Below are positions 22,747 to 33,845 of a stretch of 64,000 bases of DNA, one piece after another. A program made the translations under genes and the position numbers. The stretch is taken from assembly GCF_947179165.1 (NCBI RefSeq), contig NC_077239.1, positions 32,440,134-32,504,133 of the forward strand. Direction: 5' to 3'. Source of the stretch: Solanum dulcamara (lineage: Eukaryota; Streptophyta; Magnoliopsida; Solanales; Solanaceae). How positions within the stretch are numbered: position 1 is the stretch's first letter; each line of letters starts with the position of its first letter. The notes beneath the pieces are model-generated. The model worked only from the letters and a program-made list of their open reading frames with translations. It was not told the DNA's origin and searched no databases.

Positions 22747-25700
22747 TGTTACACCCCACATCTTTGAATTCGGAATGTCCCTTAAGTTACTTAGAAGCTA
22801 GCATGTGAGCCACTTAAGTTACGACACTATCAAACGGCTCTAAGGAAGGGAGAATGTGATACCCCATACTAGAGAAGGTTGGAGATGAAATCATAAGAGT
22901 CCGGAAGGAATCGGAGGCCAAGCAATGAGTCGTAGGACTCGATTTACCTATGTAAGCTACTAAGTTAAAAGTCATATGCACTTGAGCTACTTAAGCATAT
23001 ATCAAACTTACGTAGCATGGATTACATAGGTACATAAAATAAGACGAGATTACGAGCCCACGAGGAAGGGAAAAAAGACGACACGTGGTAGCCAATGAAA
23101 AAGCGACACGTGGCAGCACCTCAAGCAAGAAGGTGACCCACCTGCTTGGGGTCAAGTAGGTGACCCACCTGCTTGGGGGGGTGGACCCCACTGCCACATG
23201 GCAGCCCATAGTTGGCAGCATGATACGGTGGCCCAATAGGGGCTGGACACGTGTCACCTCTTGGGGTTGACACGTGTCACACCCTAAAGCCACATATATA
23301 TGTTGATATATATCATATACTTCAGTTATCCATCAAAACATCAGCCAACATAGAAAAAAAAACGTGAGGGAGAGAAATAGAGAGGCAGCCATGGTTTTTG
23401 AAGTTTAAAGGTTAGTTTTCCAATTTTCTTCCGTGAATTAATTGTATACGGTATACCTTAAGTACGTGGATACGTATATATGTATTTTAAGACCTTCATG
23501 GAAGTAAAACTCCAGCTTTACAATTGGAATTTGGAAGAGAAAATAAGAGAAAATGCTAATTAACAAACTCGTTTTTGGAAGGGACAGTGGTTAGTAATAT
23601 TGGTATAACTTCTTGTGTACAGATTCGTTTTGAATGATTTAATATGTTTTGGAAAGGTATTTCATGGGTCTATAACTTTCATTCAGACTCCCAAATCCAG
23701 TTTTACATGTATCAGCTTGAAAAATGGTGATGAAGCGTAGAGGAGGTACTGCTCAGATTTGGTTTTGGAAATTCTACACGGACAGCTGTAAGTATTTTGG
23801 TCATATCCTTTTGTACAAAATTGATGTAGGGATGATTCGAAATTGTTTGCGACCCTAAGACACATGTATATAACTTTCATGAAGGACATAAATCCTGTTT
23901 CCCTCCATTACCCCTTCGAAATGAAGCGACAAGGTAAAACAGTAAGCTGTCCAGATTTCACATTTTGGATAGTTTTGGCGAGTTTGACAAGTTTAATGTA
24001 AGGTAAGGCCTTTCCTTTTAAATTGGAGTTTATGGTATTGTTATATGGTGTATTACACCCCTTTTATGCTGCTGGAAGTTTAAGAATGTCGTAGAAATGC
24101 TCGACGTTCGAAATAAACTAAATTGGAGTCGCTAGAAGTGAATTGTCATCGAAATAAAGTGTCGTTCTTGTGAGTTGCTGCTGCAGGGGTGTGGCTTGTT
24201 TTTGCAGGGCCTAAATATGTCCTAATGTGGGTTAGGGTGCTGCTGGTAGAAGCCACATGACCCCTCGTTATGTATAATTAAAGGCGTCACAAAATAAAGG
24301 CTAGACGCCCTATTTTGATATCGTATTTTTGAATAAGTCGTTTGGAGTTTATGTTGTATATTGTTGGTATGAATTGCTGCAGGTTGTTGTTGTTGGTTGG
24401 CTGTAGGTATTAGGGACCTGATTGGAAATTTGGATAGGGCACATTACAGGGGAGGTGCTGACCAATTTTCGTCGACGCCTTAGCGAATAACAAAACTAGT
24501 CGGAGAAACAACTAAGGAAATAGATTCCATTGATACTAAGGTGTAACCTAAGATGCTGGAAAGTTAAGAGGGGTTGATATTAATATTACTTTCATGTTGA
24601 ATAGGTTCAAAGAACGGCGAAGCAAGCAGGATAAGGAATAATTCAGACAAGGTACGTAAAACTTTCTTTTGGCATGTTTTGGTATAGACTCGTACAGCTA
24701 TCCTTCTTTCCTTTTGGCAAGTTTTAGCCTTAAGTGAATTATGTGTGGAATGTGGGGATAATTCCATTCCCAAAACTCCAAGTACGCCTCATAACCCCTA
24801 TCCACTACTTAGTTTTGGAATTTCTATAAGGATTGAGTATTGCCTAGTAAGGCTTCTACGTGTTAAACAGTAGTGTGTGAAAAGCTATCTCTCATTTACC
24901 TTGACACGTATTTGGTACAAAAATGAGATTATGATGCCACAATGATTCACCGAGCCCCATGATGGGCCGGGTACGAAATATGTGTATGCAGATCCCCTGA
25001 AAGAAAGTACAGACTATATAAAGCTTATTCTCTTTCTTCTTTTGGGCATGCCTTTGTCTTAGTTGTAAGTTGAATATGATCTGAGCTCTAGGGTAACTCT
25101 ATTCTCGAACATATCTTATTTACTTCTGAATATTGAACTCCTACGGTAACCAAACTATTTCCCTGGAAACTGTTATATGCTAAAAAAATAACAAATATAC
25201 AGGCTCCAAGTCTTACAGACTATATGTTAACAAATGTTTCTGGTTCCATAAGCGATTTGACTTTACTTTAGTACATGTCTAGGAGCCCCGAGATTATAAT
25301 TGAGATAGCCCATAATGGCATTTAGAGGACACTCGAGATGACTACACCGTTACTCGAGTCCTCAAACAAAAGCTTAACTTTCTTATTCTATCGAATCTCT
25401 GATAATGATTTAAATTGCATATAGTTACTCACTACTCTACTCGTGTATATTGTAACACTTCTTTCCCTGAGTCCTGGGCCAGGATATGTTCTCGTGCACA
25501 ATTCACTGCATTATTCCCTGAGTCCCTCAATAGAGGGCCAGGATACGTGTATAGATATATGATGATGTGTTGTAATAAGGTGGTGATGGCACTGGGGCCA
25601 TGATGGTTTTACAGAGATGATTTTACAGAGATGATTCACCGAACCCTCGAAAGGGCCGGCTATATGATATGACTCGAACATGCATGTTTTTGTAATTCAC

Positions 25701-26317
25701 AAAGTATAGGTACAGGTTTCTGAATTGATATCTTATCCCCTGATTCTCTATCTTAGATATGCTTCCAGTTGTATTATATTATGTTTTACATACTCAGTAC
25801 ATATATCGTACTGACCCCCTTTCTCGAGGGGCTGCGTTCATGCCCGCAGGTACAGATGCAGGTTTTGAGAGTCCGTCAGCTTAGGATTCCATGCAGCTCA
25901 GCTGGAAGAGGCTCCATTATATTGGGGCCTAGTTTTTGATACTGTCCACGGATGTATAGAAATTATTTTATCCATTCAGGGGTACGGCGGGGGCCCTGTC
26001 CCGCCATATATTGTCATTTATATGTTTAGAGGTTTGCAGACATGTTTATGTGGGTTGTGTATGTCAATTTGATTAAGCTGGGTCTACATGATATATGATA
26101 TATGTTATTATGTTATGGCAGCCTTGTCGGCTTGCGTGCCCTGTCATGTTGTGATACAAACGAAAAGGGCTACAGTTTATGAAAATGTTATCGCCCAGTG
26201 GGGCTCTGTTACATGATATTGTCTTATTTACGATTCAATGTGACCTCAGCTAATAGATATATGTACGGGGGGTACAGGTCGGACCCCAGTCGTAGCCTAC
26301 GGGGTTGGGTCGTCACA
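22747..26317 (+). mobile_element. A3, solo LTR of family A
   Basis: A 3571-bp LTR from TGTTACACCCC to GGGTCGTCACA, sense plus. The TSD CATTC is perfect (22742-22746 and 26318-26322). The first two TSD bases are the last bases of the C 5' LTR, so A3 inserted across the C/G1 boundary after C was in place. It contains four G-boxes and a TATA-like stretch (23082-23299), a palindrome array (23122-23175) and subrepeats with GAGTCCC..GGGCCAGGATA (25460-25560). No gene is seen. Confidence 0.88.
23082..23299 (+). promoter_or_regulatory. Putative LTR promoter of A3: four G-boxes, two CCAAT boxes, TATA
   Basis: CACGTG occurs at 23082-23087, 23107-23112, 23248-23253 and 23271-23276. The last two are in the palindrome GACACGTGTC, which contains the ABRE-like core ACGTGTC. 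CCAAT boxes are at 23092-23096 and 23233-23237. A TATA-like stretch (CATATATATG) starts at about 23292. The order fits a U3 promoter in the sense direction. bZIP and bHLH factors bind such G-boxes in plants; activity here is inference. Confidence 0.5.
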
Positions 26318-26324
26318 CATTCAC

Positions 26325-26544
26325 CCCTTCCAGTCCATGTGTTTCAGTTATTCTTACGTTTTCATATGCATGCATGTTCATGAAATGAGTTTTGAAGTCA
26401 AGTTTTAGCTTGGGATTGAATATCCCATGTTTTATGAATTTTGATGAGTTTTGTATTCATGTTGGGTTGCTATGTCTCTTTCTATACTCTATTCCTGCTA
26501 GCTTGACTCCTATTCGAGAACTAATGTTACCAAGAGAGAGATAT
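26325..26544 (+). other. Right part of the G1 3' UTR and polypurine tract
   Basis: The stretch matches the 3' UTR of G3 (35233-35481) in order: TCAGTTATTCTTACGTT-like, CATATGCATGCATGTTCATGAA, CATGTTGGGTTGCT, then TTCGAGAACTAATGTT (a decayed TTCGAGGATGAAT block) and the polypurine tract CCAAGAGAGAGATAT (about 26530-26544). It is the continuation of G1 after C and A3 are removed. Confidence 0.8.
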
Positions 26545-28802
26545 TTTAAGATCTCGGAAGTTGGAAAGCCAAAGCACGAAGAAAAATTGTAGAAATTTGC
26601 TGGTGCAAGTCTTTACAAGCCTACCTACCGACTATAGGAAATTCTATGGGACGTAGGAAGCCCAACACTTGGGGAAATTTAGTTTCAAGGATGAGCGTAG
26701 TTGACAATCCATAGGAGGCTAATCATAGGTGACCTGAACAAATTAGAAATTTTTCAAGGTATGAGATCGACATATGAAGGGTCCCTACGACCCGTAGGAT
26801 AATTGACGAGCCTTAGGTAAGACCAGTACTAGGTTTCCTTAAGTTGAGAAATTTCTTAGTTTTGGAACTTTTCTAATGAACATGCAGGACGATTCGCAGG
26901 TGGATGAATGACCCCGTAAGATCAACTCATAGGTAAAGGCTCAAAACTCTAGTTTTTAGGGTTTTGGAGATTTTCAAAATGAGGTGTACTGATGACCCTA
27001 AGAGTTGTTGACGGCCTGTAAGTTGGTCTCGTAGGATGGGTTACTGAGCTTTATATTTTGGGATAAGTGTTGACGACTCATCCCTATGATCTATCGACTG
27101 ACCTACAACCCATAGTTACCCATTCGTGGATCAGTCCGATAAGTTTAATGAAGGGTGTTTTGGTCTTTTCCCATTATTTTATCAATGTACCTAGACCATT
27201 TTTGGATATTATGCAAAGCCTATAACTACCTATATCCTTCCAATTCCTACCATTCACTTTTATTTTCTCAAAATCACTCTAAGGCATTATGAATTTCTCT
27301 CCCAAAAAGCTCCTCTTCTCCATAAAGCTAGAGCTCTAAGGTTCAATATTATTCTTGAAGATTTTAGTTTGATACTCATCAAGATATGTGGTAATTCATC
27401 TACTGATCTTTTTCATCCATGGAGTTTCAAAAAAAATTCTCTTCTTTACTCAAATTTCAATTTTCCAAACACAAGGGTTTTGATCAAATTGCTTATGAGT
27501 CAACTCAATTATAATTTATTTCATTTCCAATAGTATATTCATTCAAGATTTGAGTTAGACTACATGTTTTTAATAAATTTTCAATGACTCATGCTTTATG
27601 CTATGAGTTTCATGCTTTCAAGCTATGAGTTTATGATCAATGATTTATGAATGATTACACAAGTTATGTATTATGATTCAAATAAGTTTTCAAGTATAAA
27701 ACCATGAATTACGAAAGATTGTCTCACAATATGCAAGTTATGATGATTTGGATGCTTACAAAGGTAAGTATCCACAAGTTCAAGTTATGATCATGGTTTT
27801 CGAGGATCTATTTTTATGTTATATTTTCATGATGTTGGGGTGGTTGATTTACCTTTCCTAATGACTATGTTTTATGTGTTTCATTGGGATTAACTTAGCA
27901 CCGAGTGAACTTTATGTTGGAGATCCGCGATGGAACCCTAGTAGCAACCATTAGTTCCTAAACTATGTACCATTGTAGGTTTTCCTTTATGGATTATCTA
28001 GTGGATCCAAAAATAGCTCATCATTATGTTAAGTTTATGATACGGAGTTTACCTTAGCAAATAGCCTCTCTCTTCTAGGTGTGGAATTTACATCATATTC
28101 CATGTTATAATTCTAATGGTCTTACATTTTAGTTAAGGTTAATATCCCATATATGTATATGTTATAGTCTATAAGATTATTTTCTTGATAATGTCTTATG
28201 ATACATTGATGACATGTTTACGATCTCTAAATGCGTTCAAGTTTTATTCATGTTTTCAAACTATTTGTCATGCATCCCATGCTCATTTTGACTAGGTTCT
28301 ATTATTATTGTTCGTGCATACTTCTCACATACTTCGTGTATTTCATGTAGTAACACATACTTCTTTATCCTACATTGTATCATAATATAGGGTCGCACAA
28401 TTTTCATGCAAATTCCACTCGTGATTAGAGCTTGATATTATTCTCTCATTGTTGGCAAGTCCTCAATATATCGAGGACAAGACATTTATCCTTCATTGCT
28501 CTCTTTGATGTGTACTCTATGTTTTATTGGGTGATCTAAGAGATTTTCTTATGCCCTCATAGAGTTATTAGAGGTGTATTAGATATTATGGAATCTATGT
28601 TGTCTTCTTTTATTCTACTCTTGGTTGATTCCTCTTATTTTATGACATCTTACTCTAGACTTTTATTCTGCTTATATGATATTTCTTGTTATGTATTAAT
28701 TACCTTATGTATACTCATAAATGATATGCTAAGTGGTTTAATTGGAATTCTTCGTGATTCTAATTGTCATATCACACCTAGGTCTTAGCTTGGGGCATGA
28801 CA
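26545..28802 (+). repeat. 3' LTR of G1
   Basis: The LTR begins TTTAAGATCT (family start TGTAAGATCC) directly after the polypurine tract and ends GGGGCATGACA at 28802. Its last 58 bases resemble window bases 1-60, the 5' LTR tail. The U3 (26620-27130) has many short ACGACCCGTAGG/ACTCATAGG-like motifs. Further on it has GTTGATTTACC..CACCGAG-type sequence shared with the other family B LTRs. It contains no gene. Confidence 0.83.
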
Positions 28803-29590
28803 ACAGTGGAAGAGAATCCTTCCATAAAGTGTCTATAATAACCGGCTAAGCCCAAGAAACTTCAAATATCGGAAGGAGACAAAGGTCTAGGCCAATCATT
28901 TACCATTTTGGTTTTCTTAATATCCACCATAATACCTTCACCGGAAATAATATGGCCAATGACCTCAACCAAAATTCACACTTTCTAAACTTAGCAAAAA
29001 ATTAACGATCCTTTAGAATTTGCAAAACAATCCTTAAATGATAGACATGCTTATCCTCACTCCGAGAATAGATCAATATATCATTAATGAAAACAATAAC
29101 AAACATATCAAAATATTGTGTAAGCACCCAGTTCATCAAATCCATAAAAGTTGTAGGAGCATTTGTTAGTCCAAAAGACATAACATAGAATTCAAAGTGA
29201 TCATACCAAGTTCTAAAGTCCATCTTTGGAATATTGCATTCTCTTACTTGAAGTTGATGATAATCCGATCGAAGATTGATCTTTGAAAAGTAACTTGCAC
29301 TTTGAAGTTGGTCAAACAAGTCATCGATCCTTGGGATGGGATACTTATTCTTAATTGTGACCTTGTTCAATTGCCGCAATTTCCGATAATCAATACATGT
29401 GGAGAGGACCATCCTTTTTTCTAAAAAATAGAATCGAAGCACCCCATAGAGAGATGGTCTAATAAACCCCTTATCCAACAAATCTTTCAACTAATCCTTT
29501 AACTCTTTAAGTTCTGCTGAGGCCATTCATTAAGGATGAATAGAGATAGGTTAGGTATCAAGGAGAAGATCAATACTGAAGTCTATCTCC
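28803..29590 (-). pseudogene. Reverse transcriptase relic of X
   Basis: Minus-strand frame 29490-29002 reads [77 protein letters not shown] and then the catalytic box as FIND (Asn codon 29083-29085), so the first Asp of FIDD is lost. The leader (TQPISI-like) is at about 29575-29530. Past a stop, the thumb region and FLGLAGYYR-like coding run to 28803, where the element is cut. It is longer and less broken than the RTs of G1 and C, but dead. Confidence 0.85.
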
Positions 29591-30125
29591 CTTTTGTGCA
29601 AGATACTTGTCAGATCATAGGGAAATACTTACGAAAACTTATTAACAACTAAAACAAACTCAAGAATAGGAGCTTTGGAATTTGTAACCCTGACTCAAAC
29701 AGGATGATAGATACAACCTTTGAAAAAACATTTTCCTAGCTTTAAAGAATGATATGAATTGACCTTTAAACATGAAATTACTATATTTCCATTCTAAAAC
29801 TGACTCATTAGGAAACTAAAACTTGACCATATGGGTTCTAAAACATATAAAAGCATATATGCATGAAGCCAATCTATAAAATTGATCATGTCAAGCTCTG
29901 TAGGATAAACTGAGGTGATTTTATGAAAGACTAAAACTGGACAATTTTTATAGACTTATTTAGCCAAAACTTAATCACCAATGAGAGTATAGTTTGGAAA
30001 AGGTTCTAACAAGATCTCGAGACTAACAATAAACTTCATAGTAAGAAAAGGAATAACAAATGATACAGTAACACCTAGATCTAACAATGCATAAACATCA
30101 CATACAAATACTTTCAATATACCAA
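29591..30125 (-). pseudogene. Protease relic of X
   Basis: Minus-strand coding at about 30110-30060 reads VYALLDLGVTVSFVIPF. The catalytic Asp is present, but the DSGA/DPGA motif has become DLGV. Further on, VYKNCPVLVFHKITSVYPTELDM (about 29960-29890) and the WLHAYM block (about 29870) match the protease C-terminus of G1 and C. Stops and frame changes interrupt it. Confidence 0.75.
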
Positions 30126-31340
30126 CGACAACATCAAAGGACTCCTCCAAATCTTACCTAGTATAAAGAGTATAGAATAAGTTTTGGCATTGACCGTCTC
30201 CAAACCCTGAAGTAGCACCCTACTGAATTGGATGGCATATAGCCTGAATTTGGGCCTAGGGTCGATGACCACCTCTATAATCCTTCTCTTGAGGACCCAA
30301 CTTACCACACCTATAACATGCGCCCAATCCCTCCATTCACTCTCCTCTATGGTTTCTTCTATATTTTTTGCACGGGGGGATGACTTGGCCACTCGGAGTT
30401 CCTCCTTAAACCTTAGGGTTGGACACCCTATCCTTTTTAAACTACAGAGCTGAAGTGTTTGAAGAATTATGACCAGAGTTCTTTTTGCAAAATTGAGAAC
30501 AACCACCATTTCTAAACTTACCATATAAGAACTTACCACTACCGGTTCGAGCCCTCTTAAACTCTCCTCTAGACCTCTCTTTCAAATTCTCTTTCCTTAT
30601 TTGTTCAGTATGTGTCATGAGCCTAGAGATGTCCCTCTCCTTGATTAGGATGGCGATTCCACACTTTTGGACAACCAAGCCTGACACACATAAAATGAAC
30701 TTGCTCATACGAGCTATTAGATCAGCAACCATAAAAGGAGTATATTTCTCCAACTTAGCACACATAAGAGCATACTCCCTCACACTCATATTACCTTGTC
30801 GTAAATTGATAAACTTTTTAACCTTTTCTTCCCTTAACTCCAATGGAAAGAAGTGATCAAGGAAAGTACCCTTGAACTCTTCCCAATCAATAGAACCATC
30901 ATCTCCACCTCTTTTACCTTTTCATTGGTCAAACCACACTTGAGAAACTCCCGTAAGTTGATAAGCTTCTAAATCCATTTTTTCCACTAGACCAATGCAC
31001 ATGATATCAACAATATTCCCAATACCCTCAATACACTCTTATGGATCCTCATCTACCTTAGAGCCATGAAACTTGAAAGGGTTCATATGGGTGAAATCAC
31101 GAACTCGGCTAGCCACTCTACCCATATTTGGGTTCACAGGAGCCACCACTTTCCTATTAGCTTGAGTGGCTATGACTTGGATAAGTACTTGAAATGCAAC
31201 CCAAAACTTCACATGAGAGACTTACTGTACTTGAAATGCAACCCAAAACTTCACATGAGAGACTTACTTATTCAAGGGTTCATTTGGAGCTTGTTTCTCT
31301 CCTTAGCATTTGCCCTCAAGGGAATTGATTGTGGATGCAT
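30126..31340 (-). pseudogene. gag: gag pseudogene of X
   Basis: Gag starts at the ATG at 31338-31340, next to the TSD of solo LTR B3. The N-terminal part to about 31070 includes VVAPVNPNMG and the 42-bp duplication at 31185-31268. The capsid C-terminal block, KKFINLRQGNMSVREYALM, is in the open frame 30843-30442, which continues to ISRLMTHTEQIRKENLKERSRGEF. The nucleocapsid region (about 30350-30280) is damaged. Capsid core coding between 31070 and 30850 is in shifted frames. Non-functional. Confidence 0.83.
31185..31268 (-). repeat. Perfect 42-bp tandem duplication in X gag
   Basis: Bases 31185-31226 are repeated without change at 31227-31268. Forty-two bases equal 14 codons, so the frame is kept. 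The identity of the copies, in an otherwise heavily mutated pseudogene, means a late duplication or an assembly artefact. Confidence 0.95.
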
Positions 31341-31345
31341 ATTTA

Positions 31346-33485
31346 TGTCACGACCCAAACTAAGGCTAAGCTGCAACACGGTGATCAGGATGCAAGGGAC
31401 CCCAACCAATCCATCTTAGCATTCATTCCATTCATAATTTAAAGAACATAATAATAAGATATAAGCAGAAGTAATCAACTTAAGGGAGTGGGACTAAGGG
31501 AAATCAACTCAATAGATGTCCAATACAGACTACATCATAACATCGTGTAAACATGCCTCTAGTCTAGTCTTGTTGGGGACTTAGAAAAAGCTCCTAGCTC
31601 ACCCTAACAATAGAAGAAAGTCAAGTAAACAATAAGAATAAACTTCATGTCCTCGATAGAATGAGGACTCATCAACTTCTTGAGAATCTAGAGCAACTCT
31701 AGCCACGAATAGGATGATCATGAGTGTCGTCTGCCCCTATATTATGAGACAATGTAGGCAAAATATGCATTATTATATTTGAATGTACTAAGTATGTAAG
31801 AAATACATGAACAAGTAAAGGAACATAATTAATATGCCATAAAATGCATGACCAATCATAATGAACATGGATAAAGCTTAAAAACATTTGAAAACATATG
31901 AACTCATTGTCAATGCATATCATAAAACTCCATCATAAACTCATAACTTGACATTTAACTTGTGTGGGATAAGACATTTAACCGATATCTAAGACTATGC
32001 GAGATATTACATGGAATTTAATGATCCCCACATCTAGAATGGGGAGGCTACCTTGCCAATTATACTCTATCATGTTAATCATCTCAACTTAACTCAAATA
32101 TGCTATATTATTAACTAGGCCATAAAGGCAATCCTATGCGGGCAACACAGTTTGGGACTTTAGGTTGCTACTAGGATTCTCTTGGATAACTAACTGCGTT
32201 ACCAGACCAAACCCCAGTTAGAAGTCATCTCGGTGCTTAGTCAATATCCAAAAAAAACCTCATAAAACATGATCATAACATAATAGAGAAAGACAGTAAC
32301 TATCCATATATCCATCTTTAGAAAACATATTAGAAATAACTCATTAACTTTGTGATTCATAGAAATACATAACTTCGGTGAGAATTGCACTTATCACCAT
32401 CTTTATCATGATTGTGTAAAAATTGGACTTATCACATCATAATAACATCTTTGGCCTTAACTTTGATCATCATCATAACTTTCATCATAAAAATCATAAT
32501 CTTAACTTTAAATCATAGAAACTTTCATTGAAAATAATTAAACTCATGATCAACTCATAAAATCATCTTTAATTTTCATAATCATAACTTAAAAATAGAT
32601 TTATGCATGGGCATTCATAATCCATCTCAAAATCATGCTATTCATATAACAACATGCATATAATGATCATTGATAACATCTAAAAATGGAATTAAATCAG
32701 CCCAATGTAATTCATCTAAACTTAGGTTCATAAAGCCTTAAAATTGAATGGAAACCTTGAGAAAACAATTAGACTCCATGGTTAAAAGAAACCCTTAGAT
32801 CAATCCCCACATACCTTGATTTAGTTCACTAAGAATTGAAGAAATCTGGAACCCTAGCTTGTAGCTTTGAGAAGAATCCGTGAGAGATTTTGAGTTCTTG
32901 CCTTGGGGAATTTAGAAGAATTAATTTAGAATGAGGGAATTTCAAATAATTGGGTATTTATCGGGTTGAACTTGTCCATAATTGTGTCTAGATTCATTGA
33001 ACCTAACTTTGAAAAAGACACAATTACCCCTCATTAAACTTCGGATTTTGGACCTATGAGATCCTTTCTACTGATCGTTGAAGGGATGATGAGTCGTCAA
33101 AATGACTTGTCCTGCAGGAATTAGAAAAGGCCTAAAAATTAGGTCTCTGATGTTTTCAAATGGGTTGTCTATGACCCATTAACTTTATTACGACCCATCA
33201 AAGTCCTTCGTCTTGCAGGTCCCAAAACATGGAAATTTGTGAGTCTCTGATCTTTGGCTCTGAAGTTTTCTTACGACTCATAAATAGGATGAAGACTCAT
33301 CATGTTGAGTCATAAAACTTCTCTTGAGGTTTGGTTCTAAATGAGTACAAAGTCTCCCACTACAACTCATTTCTACGAGTTGTAGAAACCTCTACGAGTA
33401 GTAGGGTAGGCCATAAACTCTCATCTAGTCAACATTTTGGGAAATTTCTCCTTGGCTCCAACTTTTTAACTTTTAGGGTCATATA
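31346..33485 (-). mobile_element. B3, solo LTR of family B
   Basis: A 2140-bp LTR starting TGTCACGACCCAAAC on the plus strand and ending GGGTCATATA; its sense is minus. The TSD ATTTA is perfect (31341-31345 and 33486-33490). It lies directly before the gag ATG of X; with it removed, the UTR (CTTTCTCTTTATGAATACAT) joins the gag start as in G1. Its U3 (about 33050-33480) has the ACGACTCAT-like motifs of the family. No gene seen. Confidence 0.88.
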
Positions 33486-33490
33486 ATTTA

Positions 33491-33703
33491 TGTATTCATA
33501 AAGAGAAAGTGTTAGAGGGAAAATCCTTAGATTTCAACTCTATCATACTACATAAGAATGATGAAAGAAGCAATGTTTTGGAAATGCCTCAAAGTCTCCT
33601 ATTCATAGATGTGGTGCATTTTAGACCGATGAATAAGACTCTAATTGAAGTGGCATATTAGGATTCCTAGAATACTTTAAACCTTGTGCTTTAATACTAA
33701 GTT
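33491..33703 (-). other. 5' UTR and primer-binding site of X
   Basis: The UTR matches that of C (20401-20579): GATGAAAGAAG, CATAGATGTGG and AATAAGACTCTA blocks occur in the same order. The primer-binding site at 33688-33699 reads TAGTATTAAAGC on the minus strand, a decayed tRNA-iMet site. Confidence 0.8.
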
Positions 33704-33845
33704 TGTCACAACCCCAACTAGGCCCTAGGTGTGTCACGGTGATCAAAATCCCGAAGGACTCCAACTAAGCCTCTTAGCATATCAGACATGACCATACATA
33801 AGGTAAATGAAGAAATAAAGTTGAACATCAAAATATGGATTAATA
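33704..33845 (-). repeat. Inner end of the X 5' LTR
   Basis: About 142 bases begin TGTCACAACCCCAACTAGG and match the first 140 bases of the C LTR at 20580. The match then breaks off in pol sequence of G3. The boundary is accurate to about ten bases. Confidence 0.75.

Larger units (their letters stand above)
28803..33845 (-). mobile_element. X, Ty3/gypsy chromovirus (minus), left part truncated by G1
   Basis: In sense order X has a 5' LTR end (33845-33704), a primer-binding site, a 5' UTR, gag, protease and RT. It is cut at 28803 inside the RT/RNase H boundary, where the G1 3' LTR abuts. If G1 inserted into X, the rest of X lies left of the window. The solo LTR B3 splits it at the gag start. 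A minus-oriented family B U3 at 60026-60597 is best read as the other end of its 5' LTR. Confidence 0.75.
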
